Shown: piece after piece, positions 1 through 6,173 of the stretch
Numbering within the stretch: position 1 is the stretch's first letter
Layout of the letters: each line of letters starts with the position of its first letter
Source: NAT127 sp041655035
GTDB taxonomy: Bacteria; Pseudomonadota; Gammaproteobacteria; Pseudomonadales; Porticoccaceae
DNA: 14,291 bases
Assembly: GCA_041655035.1 (NCBI GenBank)
Contig: JBAZCN010000081.1
Span: forward strand, 1-14,291
Direction: 5' to 3'
The notes under the pieces: generated by a model
What the model was told of the DNA's origin: nothing
Database searches by the model: none
Seen by the model: the letters and a program-made list of their open reading frames with translations, nothing else
Made by a program: the position numbers and the translations under genes

Positions 1-5
1 AGAGG

Positions 6-42
6 CCTCCTGACGACCGTTTGCTCTTGTCGTCAGCAGAGG
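6..42 (-). other. leader hairpin downstream of the rRNA-type promoter
   Basis: TGACGAC (11-17) pairs with GTCGTCA (29-35) around an 11-base loop. CCTC (6-9) and GAGG (39-42) can extend the stem across a small bulge. It begins just after the predicted start site of the leftward promoter, so it would lie at the 5' end of that RNA. Stem-loops of this kind are common in rRNA leaders. No boxA antitermination sequence is recognisable before the window ends. Confidence 0.45.
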
Positions 43-99
43 CGCGCATTCTAGCGACTCACCACAACCTGTCAATCAACTTCGAAAACTTTCTCACAA
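41..99 (-). promoter_or_regulatory. rRNA-operon-type (stringent) promoter pointing left
   Basis: Read on the minus strand, this has a perfect -35 TTGACA (75 to 70), a 16-bp spacer, the -10 TAGAAT (53 to 48) and then a GC-only stretch GCGCGCC (47 to 41) where the discriminator and start site would lie. Upstream of the -35, 76-99 is A/T-rich with an AAAGTTTT core, like an UP element. The 16-bp spacer, GC discriminator and UP-like tract together are typical of rRNA P1 promoters. The transcript would leave the window at its left edge, so the RNA gene itself is not seen. It could instead drive a tRNA operon. Confidence 0.7.
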
Positions 100-415
100 C
101 TACTTGTTTAATATACGGTTGTTTTTAGCACTCCGCAGCCGGGCCAGGAGCAATACCCCGTCGGCCGCCACGCTATTTCAGCGGCTATGGCCATCAGCCA
201 GCCTTTTTGGCGCCCCATTTCTGCTTGCTCAGCCTATACAGTGGAGGCAGACACCCTTTGGCATGGCGGAATAAAGTGAGCCAAATAGCGAAAATACCCA
301 GCGACGAGCCTGCCATGACCCGCCGTTTGGGCCTCAGGTGGCGACCGGAAGGATTGCAGCAAGGCCCGAAGAAGACAGGGGGCTGGCAGGAAAGGAGCGT
401 AATTACGTCATGTGC

Positions 416-448
416 CGCAGCAAGCTGCGTCCCAGCGCAGGGGCTGGG
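416..448. repeat. two tandem hairpins
   Basis: CGCAGC (416-421) pairs with GCTGCG (424-429) across two bases. Immediately after, CCCAGC (431-436) pairs with GCTGGG (443-448) across a six-base loop. Both lie about 80-110 bases past the mmsB stop on the minus strand. There is no U-run after them, so they are not classic intrinsic terminators. They could protect a 3' end or pause transcription before the stable-RNA promoter. Confidence 0.4.
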
Positions 449-490
449 CAGTGTGAGGCAATGCGCACGGGAACAGCGAACAGAGCCCCG

Positions 491-514
491 CTGGCGGCGC
501 CTGGGCGCCGCCAG
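491..514 (-). terminator. GC-rich hairpin after mmsB, possible terminator without U-tract
   Basis: CTGGCGGCGCC (491-501) and GGCGCCGCCAG (504-514) are a perfect 11-base inverted repeat with a 2-base centre, so about 10 paired bases around a small loop. It starts 11 bases after the mmsB stop codon. No run of U follows in the direction of the operon, so it is a stable 3' hairpin that may need Rho or other help to terminate. Confidence 0.45.
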
Positions 515-525
515 CCGCTCAAGGC

Positions 526-1413
526 TTATTGGTCGGCAAGGTATTGGTAGATACTGGAGAAATCGAGCTTGCCATTCCCTTTGCGGTTATGAGACGCATA
601 CAGACTGCGCGCCAATGCGCCCATGGGCGTGGAGGACCCGCTCGTTACCGCGGTTTCCAATGCCAGGCCCAAATCCTTGAGCATCAGCTCGGTCATGAAT
701 CCGGGCTTGTAATCATTGCTTGCCGGCGCCTTTTCCATCACCCCAGGAGCCGGATTATAGACTTCCAGGGTCCAGTTGCGCCCAGAACTGGCGAGCATGA
801 TCTCCGACAAGCGCAGCGGATCCAGGCCGTTGTCGATGCCCAGGCGCAACGCTTCGGAGGTCCCCACCATCAGCACGGCCAGCAGCATATTGTTGCAGAT
901 CTTCGCCACCTGTCCTGCGCCGCTGTCGCCGGCATGAAAGATATTCTTGCCCATACCTTCGAGCACTGGTCTCACCCGGGCGAATGTGGCGTCGTCGCCA
1001 CCACACATGAACGACAGGGTTCCGGCGGCGGCCCCGGCGACACCGCCGGAGACAGGAGCGTCCATCATGGCGATGCCGCGCTCCTTGGCCGCGGCAGCGA
1101 CCTTGCGCGCGGTGCCGGCGTCGATGGTGCTGCAGTCCACCACTACCGTGCTGGCATCCACGGCGGCGAGCAAACCAGAGTCCCCCAGATACACTGTCTC
1201 TACATGACGGCTGGCGGGCAGCATGGTGATGACGAATTCAGCGCCTCTGGCCGCGCCATTGGCGGTATCGGCGGATGCGGCACCGACGTCGGTCACCGTT
1301 TTCACCGCAGCGGGCACCAGGTCGAATACCGTAACCTGGTGCCCGGCCTTGACCAGGTTGATGGCCATCGGGCCACCCATGTTGCCGAGACCGATAAATG
1401 CGATAGTTGCCAT
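526..1413 (-). CDS. mmsB: 3-hydroxyisobutyrate dehydrogenase
   Basis: This cytoplasmic enzyme oxidises free 3-hydroxyisobutyrate to methylmalonate semialdehyde with NAD+, a late step of valine breakdown. The 295-residue product has the Rossmann motif GLGNMG at residues 8-13, the substrate-binding DAPVSGG at 118-124, and GAGQVAKICNNM with Lys171 at the usual catalytic lysine position. Length is typical of the family. The ATG at 1413 is chosen because MATIAFIGLG is the usual N-terminus and AGGAAA lies just upstream; an in-frame extension to 1533 adds residues unlike the family. It is last in the operon, 23 bp after the hydrolase stop. The broader beta-hydroxyacid dehydrogenase family includes tartronate semialdehyde reductase, but the neighbours favour MmsB. 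Confidence 0.93.
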   Translation of the reverse strand: MATIAFIGLGNMGGPMAINLVKAGHQVTVFDLVPAAVKTVTDVGAASADTANGAARGAEFVITMLPASRHVETVYLGDSGLLAAVDASTVVVDCSTIDAGTARKVAAAAKERGIAMMDAPVSGGVAGAAAGTLSFMCGGDDATFARVRPVLEGMGKNIFHAGDSGAGQVAKICNNMLLAVLMVGTSEALRLGIDNGLDPLRLSEIMLASSGRNWTLEVYNPAPGVMEKAPASNDYKPGFMTELMLKDLGLALETAVTSGSSTPMGALARSLYASHNRKGNGKLDFSSIYQYLADQ

Positions 1414-1436
1414 TGTAATTTTCCTGTGTGGGAGTC

Positions 1437-2555
1437 CTAGGTGAGATCCGCGAGGGGGTTGGGCGACCACGGAGCCTTGAAGAAGCCCTCGATCACTTCG
1501 GAGGGGACATCCGCCTGAGTTTTGTAGGTCCAATCCGGCTTGCGGTCCTTGTCGATAAGCAGGGCGCGCACGCCCTCACTGAATTCGCGGAAGCGCACGA
1601 TATTCGTCACCAGCACGAGTTCCGCCTGGAACACCTCTGCCAGGGATTTACCTTTGGTGCGCAACAGTTGCTGGTAGATCAACAGGGAGTTGAGCGGCGA
1701 ACCATAGGCCAGGCCATCCCGCGCCTTGTTCATCCACTCGTGGCTGGAATCGATGCCGAGAATGGCATCGATCACCGCCAGCGGCGACTCGTCAGCGAAC
1801 AGGGCATCGATTTCCGCCAGATTGATCTCGACATTCCCGGCGGGAAGCCGATCGATGCATTCAGCGGCAATACTGGCGAGTATCTGGCTGCAACGCTGGT
1901 GATTGGCGCCACTGTCGCCGCTTTGCCATTCCGCCACCTGCAGGGCCTCTATGACGGTTTCGTAATGCTCATTGAGGATGAAGTGGTCGGCCAGGCCACC
2001 GAACAGGCAGTCCGCAGCGTTGATCGATGCGCCAGTCAAGGCCAGGAAAGCGCCACTGTGACCGGGCATGCGGTTGAGGAAATAACTGCCTCCCACGTCA
2101 GGGAACAGGGCGATACCCACTTCCGGCATGGCGATGCGGGTTTTTTCGGTGACCACACGGTATTTGCAGCCGGAGAAGATCCCCATGCCGCCACCCATGA
2201 CAATGCCGTGACCCCAGCCGATCACTGGCTTCGGGTAGCTGTGGATGCGGTAGTCGAGCCGATACTCCCGGGCAAAGAAGGTTTCCGCCTCGACACAGGG
2301 GCCACCGGGCGCGGCGATCGCCGACCGGTACAGGGCCTGCACGTCGCCACCGGCGCAAAACGCTTTTTCGCCACTGCCGCGAATGATGATGGCCACCAGG
2401 CCGGCGTCGTCCTCCCAGCGGGCCAACTGGTCGAGCAGCAGCTCGACCATTTCCAGGGTCAGCGAGTTGAGCGTGGCTGGCACATTCAGGGTGACCTGGC
2501 CGATGCGCTGGCCACCCTTGGCGGCCAGTTCGTCAAACAGTACCGGTGCTGTCAT
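1437..2555 (-). CDS. 3-hydroxyisobutyryl-CoA hydrolase (enoyl-CoA hydratase/isomerase fold)
   Basis: It releases 3-hydroxyisobutyrate from its CoA ester in valine degradation, which removes the need to carry on with a CoA-bound intermediate and keeps reactive methacrylyl-CoA low. The product is 372 residues, about 100 longer than a plain crotonase and typical of HIBCH. Visible are the oxyanion-hole segments AGGDV (68-72) and GGGMG (121-125), then MPEVGIALFPDVG with Glu145 and Asp153 at the positions that separate hydrolases from hydratases. The C-terminal FREFSEGVRALLIDKD segment is also characteristic. The ATG at 2555 overlaps the TAA of the upstream gene as TAATG, with GGAAG about 8-9 bases upstream, so translation is probably coupled. 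An alternative ATG at 2570 lies inside the upstream gene. Confidence 0.92.
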   Translation of the reverse strand: MTAPVLFDELAAKGGQRIGQVTLNVPATLNSLTLEMVELLLDQLARWEDDAGLVAIIIRGSGEKAFCAGGDVQALYRSAIAAPGGPCVEAETFFAREYRLDYRIHSYPKPVIGWGHGIVMGGGMGIFSGCKYRVVTEKTRIAMPEVGIALFPDVGGSYFLNRMPGHSGAFLALTGASINAADCLFGGLADHFILNEHYETVIEALQVAEWQSGDSGANHQRCSQILASIAAECIDRLPAGNVEINLAEIDALFADESPLAVIDAILGIDSSHEWMNKARDGLAYGSPLNSLLIYQQLLRTKGKSLAEVFQAELVLVTNIVRFREFSEGVRALLIDKDRKPDWTYKTQADVPSEVIEGFFKAPWSPNPLADLT

Positions 2556-3343
2556 TACTTGTTCTTCCATTGCGGAGCGCGCTTTTCCAGGAAGGCGTTG
2601 ACGCCCTCCAATTGGTCCTCGGTATCGAACAGGTCGACGAAACGCTTGCGCTCGTAGGGCAGCGCCTTCTCCATGGCGACATTCCGCGCCTGATGGATCA
2701 GCTCTTTGCTGTAGGCCACGGCAATGGGGCTCTGGTTCCCGACCTGGGCCGCCAACGCCAGGGCTTTCGCCTTGGCCTCGCCCTTGGCCACCACTTCCTC
2801 GACCAGGCCGATGCGCTCGGCGGTGTCCGCCTTGATGCGCTCGCCGCACAAAATGATGCGCTTGGCCCAGCCTTCACCCACCAGCCAGGACAGACGCTGG
2901 GTGCCACCGGCGCAGGCCAGCAGACCCACCTTGGTCTCCGGTAGTGCCATCTGCGCCTGCTCCTCGGCGATGCGGATATCGCAGGCCAGGGCCACTTCGA
3001 GACCGCCGCCCATGGCGAAGCCGTTGATGGCGGCGATCGACACGCCGCGGAAATCCGCCAGGGTCTCGAAGGCTTCGCCGAAGTAGTCGGACATCATCGT
3101 GGCGTTGTCCTTGTTCCCGTCGGCGAAGATATTGAGGTCGGCACCGGCGGAAAAGAACTTGTCACCGGAACCTGTGATCACCAGGGCGTAGATGTTGCGG
3201 TCCTCGTTGAGCCGCTCGACGACGGTCTTGAGACCCGGCAGGCTCTCGGTATCCCACGTGTTGGCCGGGGGATTGTTGATGGTGATCAGGGCGACGTGGT
3301 CGATGATCTCGACGAGAAGTTTTTCGGTGGGACTGATGCTCAT
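2555..3343 (-). CDS. enoyl-CoA hydratase (probable methacrylyl-CoA hydratase)
   Basis: A 262-residue crotonase-family protein. By position in the operon it should hydrate methacrylyl-CoA to 3-hydroxyisobutyryl-CoA. The oxyanion-hole segments are AGADL (66-70) and GGGLE (112-116). Both catalytic glutamates of hydratases can be placed, Glu116 and Glu136, with the same 20-residue spacing as in the rat mitochondrial enzyme. The loop after Glu136 reads GLLACAGGTQRL where the usual form is GxIPGAGGTQRL, so a Pro-Gly pair is replaced by Ala-Cys. The start ATG overlaps the stop of the acyl-CoA dehydrogenase as ATGA, which implies coupled translation. Substrate preference cannot be read from sequence; a general short-chain hydratase is possible. 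Confidence 0.9.
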   Translation of the reverse strand: MSISPTEKLLVEIIDHVALITINNPPANTWDTESLPGLKTVVERLNEDRNIYALVITGSGDKFFSAGADLNIFADGNKDNATMMSDYFGEAFETLADFRGVSIAAINGFAMGGGLEVALACDIRIAEEQAQMALPETKVGLLACAGGTQRLSWLVGEGWAKRIILCGERIKADTAERIGLVEEVVAKGEAKAKALALAAQVGNQSPIAVAYSKELIHQARNVAMEKALPYERKRFVDLFDTEDQLEGVNAFLEKRAPQWKNK

Positions 3344-4500
3344 TTGATGACCTCCAGGGCGCCGTCCATCAGCAGCCGACGGCCGATGATGACGCGCATG
3401 ATTTCATTGGTACCTTCGAGAATCTGGTGCACCCGGTTGTCGCGCACGTGGCGCTCCAGGGGATACTCCTTGATGTAGCCGTAGCCGCCGTGCAATTGCA
3501 AGGCGTCGTTGCAGATATCGAAACAGACGTCGGTGGCGAAGCGCTTGGCCATGGCGCAGTAGGTGGTGGCGTCGGGGTCCTTGCTGTCGAGCTTGAAAGC
3601 GGCGAGACGCACCATCTGCCGAGCGGCAACCAAGTCGGTGGCCATGTCCGCCAGCTTGAACTGGGTGTTCTGGAACTCGGCGATGGACTGGCCGAACTGC
3701 TTGCGCTCCTTGACGTAGGCCACCGCGGTATCGAGTGCCGCCTGGGCGGTACCGATCGAACAGGTGGCGATATTGATGCGCCCGCCGTCGAGGCCCTGCA
3801 TGGCGATCTTGAAGCCCTGCCCCTCCTCACCCAGCATATTGGCGGCGGGCACGACCACATCCTCGAAAGTTACGGTGCGGGTGGGCTGGCTGTTCCAGCC
3901 CATCTTCTCCTCCTTTTTGCCATAGCTGATACCGGCGGCATCAGCGGCAATGGCGAAAGCGGAAATACCCTTGGCACCGGGGCCCCCGGTGCGCAGCATC
4001 ACCACCAGCACGTCGGTCTCGCCGGCGCCGGAAATGAACATCTTGCTGCCGTTGACGATGAAATTGTCGCCATCCTGTTTCGCGGTGCTGCGCAGGTTGG
4101 CGGCATCCGAGCCGGCATTGGGCTCGGTGAGGCAGTAGGAAGCCAGCTTCTCGCCGGTTACCAGAGTGGGGCACCATTGGTCGATCAGCGCCGGCTTGCC
4201 ATAGGTGCCGATCATGCTGGTGGCCATGTTGTGAATGGTGAGGAAGGCGGCGGTGGAGGTACAGCCGCGCGCCAGTTCCTCGACGATGACACTGGTGTCG
4301 AGCCGGCCGAGACCGAGGCCGCCGGCGGCCTCCGGTGTATAAATGCCCATGAACCCGAGTTCCCCGGCAGCCTTGAGGGCATCCTTGGGGAAAATATGCT
4401 CGGCATCCCACTGGGCGGCATTGGGCTTGAAAACCCCTTCGGCGAAGGAGCGTGCGCTTTCGGCAAACGCTTTCTGGTCGTCTGTGAGATTGAAGTCCAT
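3340..4500 (-). CDS. isobutyryl-CoA dehydrogenase (acyl-CoA dehydrogenase)
   Basis: An FAD enzyme that converts isobutyryl-CoA to methacrylyl-CoA and passes electrons to ETF. The 386-residue product has the full family layout: an all-alpha N-terminal domain, CLTEPNAGSDAA (123-134) and FISGAGE (155-161) around the flavin, GWNSQPTR (201-208), and LEGTNEIMR with the catalytic base Glu362. Segments such as CLTEP-GSDAA, GWNSQPTR, DGGRINIA-CS and HGGYGY-K-Y follow human ACAD8 closely, as I recall it, which supports isobutyryl-CoA over other acyl-CoAs. The ATG at 4500 has AGGA about 6 bases upstream. It lies 83 bp after the aldehyde dehydrogenase stop, a gap containing a hairpin, and overlaps the next gene by 4 bp. 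Confidence 0.92.
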   Translation of the reverse strand: MDFNLTDDQKAFAESARSFAEGVFKPNAAQWDAEHIFPKDALKAAGELGFMGIYTPEAAGGLGLGRLDTSVIVEELARGCTSTAAFLTIHNMATSMIGTYGKPALIDQWCPTLVTGEKLASYCLTEPNAGSDAANLRSTAKQDGDNFIVNGSKMFISGAGETDVLVVMLRTGGPGAKGISAFAIAADAAGISYGKKEEKMGWNSQPTRTVTFEDVVVPAANMLGEEGQGFKIAMQGLDGGRINIATCSIGTAQAALDTAVAYVKERKQFGQSIAEFQNTQFKLADMATDLVAARQMVRLAAFKLDSKDPDATTYCAMAKRFATDVCFDICNDALQLHGGYGYIKEYPLERHVRDNRVHQILEGTNEIMRVIIGRRLLMDGALEVIK

Positions 4501-4532
4501 TGCTGTCCTGTTCGATCGATGGTGAATGGCAG

Positions 4533-4563
4533 GCAGGCCAGCCCCGATGGCGGGCCGGCCTGC
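4533..4563 (-). other. intercistronic hairpin in the valine operon
   Basis: GCAGGCC (4533-4539) pairs with GGCCTGC (4557-4563). After one mismatch, GCCC (4541-4544) pairs with GGGC (4552-4555). This gives an 11-bp interrupted stem in the only sizeable gap of the operon, between the aldehyde dehydrogenase stop and the acyl-CoA dehydrogenase start. No U-run follows it on the minus strand. It may be an RNA-processing or stability element that sets different levels for the first gene and the other four, or a weak attenuator. Confidence 0.45.
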
Positions 4564-4583
4564 TCCGTCAATGATAACAGTGC

Positions 4584-6002
4584 TTATTTGAATTTATCGA
4601 GGGCGCTGGCGAACAGAACTTCGTCCGCGGGCAGCTCCTTGGTCTTGGCCAGCGGCTTGGATATCCAGGTTACGTTGATCAGATCCTGCCAGGTGATGTT
4701 GTTGTTGGTGCTGTTGCCACCCCAGGAGCCGCAACCCAATGAGAATGTCTGGCGCATGCCATTCCACAAGTTGCCGCTGTTGGACGCCGACTGGGGCTGG
4801 TTGACCATTACCCGCGAAGTCTTGGTACCCCGGGCAAACTTGAGAATGTTGTCATCGCTGTAGGAATAGATACCACAGGAGTGGCCCTGCCCCTGGTACG
4901 CCTGGATGGCGTTGGTCTTGGCAATGGCCTCGTCGATATCCTTGACCTTGTAGAAGGCGACCACCACCGACATTTTTTCGCCGGAGAAGGGATGGTCGCG
5001 ACCGGCGCCGGTTTCCGGCACGATGAAGAAGGTCTTGTTGTCCGGAAGGTCGATACCCGCCATGCCAGCCAGTGTGGTGGCGGGCTGGGCGACGATACGG
5101 GAAGCGATATGGCCGTCTTCCCAGATGATGCTTTGCAGCTTGGCTTTCTCGTCGTCGTTACACAGGTAGCCGCCCTCGGCCTGGAGTTTGGCCAGCAGCT
5201 CATCATAGACCGACTCGAAAGCCAGCACCGAGTTGTCGGAAGAACAGGAGGCCGCCAGATCGAGAGTCTTGGAGATACGGATTTTTTCCGCTGCCTCGGC
5301 CAGGTCGGCGGAATCGTCGACGGTGATCACGGCGTTGCCGACACCGACGCCAAGGGCCGGAGTGCCGCTGGAATAAGCGGCGCGCACCATGGCGGAGCCG
5401 CCAGTGGCAAGAATGCGGTCGCACTGCTTCATCAGCTCGTTAGTGGTGTCGAGCTGGGGGTTGTCGATGCCGATCACCAGGTCTTCGGGCGCGCCACAGG
5501 CGCGGATCGCTTCGCGCATCAGGTCGCAGATCATTTTGTTGGTCTGCTTGGAGCGCGGGTGGGGGGCAATGACGATGGAGTTGCGGCCCTTGATCGCGGA
5601 AATGGCCTTGATCACCGGGGTCGCCTCGGGATTGGTGCAGGGCACCAGCGCGCCGATCACCCCCACCGGCTTGGCGATCTTGACGATATTGCGTGCTTTG
5701 TCTTCCTCGATCACGCCTACGGACTTGTCGTCGATGATGTCGTGAAGGGCGGAGCGGGTTTTGCGGAAGATCTTGGCGTACTTGCCGTCGTAGTTGCCGA
5801 GCTGGGTCTCGTCGACGGTGAACTGGGCGATCTTTTCCGCCACACCGGGACGCGCCACAGCCCACACCATGGCGGTGATCAACTCGTCCACCTGCTCCTG
5901 GGTATAGTTCTCGATCTGGGCCTGAGCCTTGCGCGAACGGACAATCAGGGACTGTACGAATTCGGCGGCTTCATTGGCGGAAGTCTGGATATCAAGGGAC
6001 AT
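4584..6002 (-). CDS. CoA-acylating aldehyde dehydrogenase (AdhE N-domain/SauS-like), in place of MmsA
   Basis: The 472-residue product is an aldehyde dehydrogenase of the type that makes acyl-CoA. It matches the N-terminal half of AdhE and SauS/SucD-type enzymes, as I recall them: VGVIGALVPCTNP (113-125), KGRNSIVIAPHPRS (138-151), ATGGSAMVRAAYSSG (199-213), LAASCSSDNSVL with Cys253 as the thiol nucleophile, and SLGCGSWGGNS (421-431). It lacks the length and motif pattern I expect of classical MmsA (about 500 residues). As first gene of a valine operon it most likely acts on methylmalonate semialdehyde; this is inference. Sulfoacetaldehyde or succinate semialdehyde are other possible substrates, though no sulfonate genes are nearby. 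The ATG at 6002 has AGGAG 8 bases upstream and is preferred to a TTG one codon earlier. Confidence 0.85.
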   Translation of the reverse strand: MSLDIQTSANEAAEFVQSLIVRSRKAQAQIENYTQEQVDELITAMVWAVARPGVAEKIAQFTVDETQLGNYDGKYAKIFRKTRSALHDIIDDKSVGVIEEDKARNIVKIAKPVGVIGALVPCTNPEATPVIKAISAIKGRNSIVIAPHPRSKQTNKMICDLMREAIRACGAPEDLVIGIDNPQLDTTNELMKQCDRILATGGSAMVRAAYSSGTPALGVGVGNAVITVDDSADLAEAAEKIRISKTLDLAASCSSDNSVLAFESVYDELLAKLQAEGGYLCNDDEKAKLQSIIWEDGHIASRIVAQPATTLAGMAGIDLPDNKTFFIVPETGAGRDHPFSGEKMSVVVAFYKVKDIDEAIAKTNAIQAYQGQGHSCGIYSYSDDNILKFARGTKTSRVMVNQPQSASNSGNLWNGMRQTFSLGCGSWGGNSTNNNITWQDLINVTWISKPLAKTKELPADEVLFASALDKFK

Positions 6003-6052
6003 CAAATTATCTCCTCTCTGGGGGATAGATACGGTTCATGGGTGGGCAAAGC

Positions 6053-6081
6053 ACTATATAGAAGCATAGTCTACTATCCGA
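6053..6081 (-). promoter_or_regulatory. activator-dependent promoter of the valine operon
   Basis: On the minus strand a good -10 (TATAGT, 6058 to 6053, or the overlapping TATATA, 6060 to 6055) lies about 50 bases before the ATG. The matching -35 position (about 6081 to 6076, TCGGAT) is very unlike TTGACA, as expected for a promoter that needs an activator. The tandem repeat for the regulator ends only a few bases upstream of that -35. A short inverted repeat, ATAGT-CT-ACTAT (6066-6077), lies in the spacer. Confidence 0.5.
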
Positions 6082-6084
6082 TTG

Positions 6085-6122
6085 GATTGATTATCTTGGC
6101 GATATGATGGACTATATTGGCG
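6085..6122. promoter_or_regulatory. tandem operator for the AraC-family regulator (two direct repeats, 21-bp period)
   Basis: GATTGATTATCTTGGCG (6085-6101) and GATGGACTATATTGGCG (6106-6122) agree at 14 of 17 positions and start exactly 21 bp apart, two turns of the helix. Direct repeats at this spacing are the usual binding site of AraC-family activators, as at the araI half-sites. The proximal repeat abuts the weak -35 of the leftward operon promoter. A TATGAT at 6103-6108 on the plus strand could be the -10 of the regulator gene, so the same site may repress the regulator. Confidence 0.6.
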
Positions 6123-6173
6123 CAAACCGGCAAGAAACAGCGCTGACGAGCTTTAGTCTTCAGGTAGACCGCC

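Larger units (their letters stand above)
100..525. other. intergenic region, no credible gene
   Basis: No convincing coding region was found on either strand. The open frames on the plus strand (for example 207-680) give proteins rich in Arg, Trp, Cys and Pro with no recognisable domain. The part near 100-130 is A/T-rich and may belong to the upstream region of the leftward rRNA-type promoter. The part from about 391 to 514 is rich in inverted repeats and forms the 3' flank of the valine operon. Confidence 0.6.

Noticed and set aside
207..680. Plus-strand open frame of 157 codons in the left intergenic region
   Set aside because: Arg/Trp/Pro-rich protein with no domain, running into the 3' end of mmsB on the other strand and starting without a convincing ribosome-binding site.
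1428..2657. Plus-strand open frame of 409 codons opposite the hydrolase gene
   Set aside because: Low-complexity shadow of a well-supported minus-strand gene; no ribosome-binding site or recognisable domain.
3427..4863. Long plus-strand open frame (478 codons) opposite the acyl-CoA dehydrogenase
   Set aside because: It is antisense to a gene with clear family motifs, its protein is a Gly/His/Val-rich mirror of GC-rich codons, and it shows no domain.
4584..6002. Calling this gene mmsA because of its neighbours
   Set aside because: Length and motifs are those of AdhE/SauS-type acylating dehydrogenases, not of classical MmsA; a shared role is only inferred.
4881..6107. Plus-strand open frame of 408 codons opposite the aldehyde dehydrogenase gene
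   Set aside because: Same reason: antisense to a motif-rich gene, composed mostly of Gly, Asp, Val and His from reverse codons.
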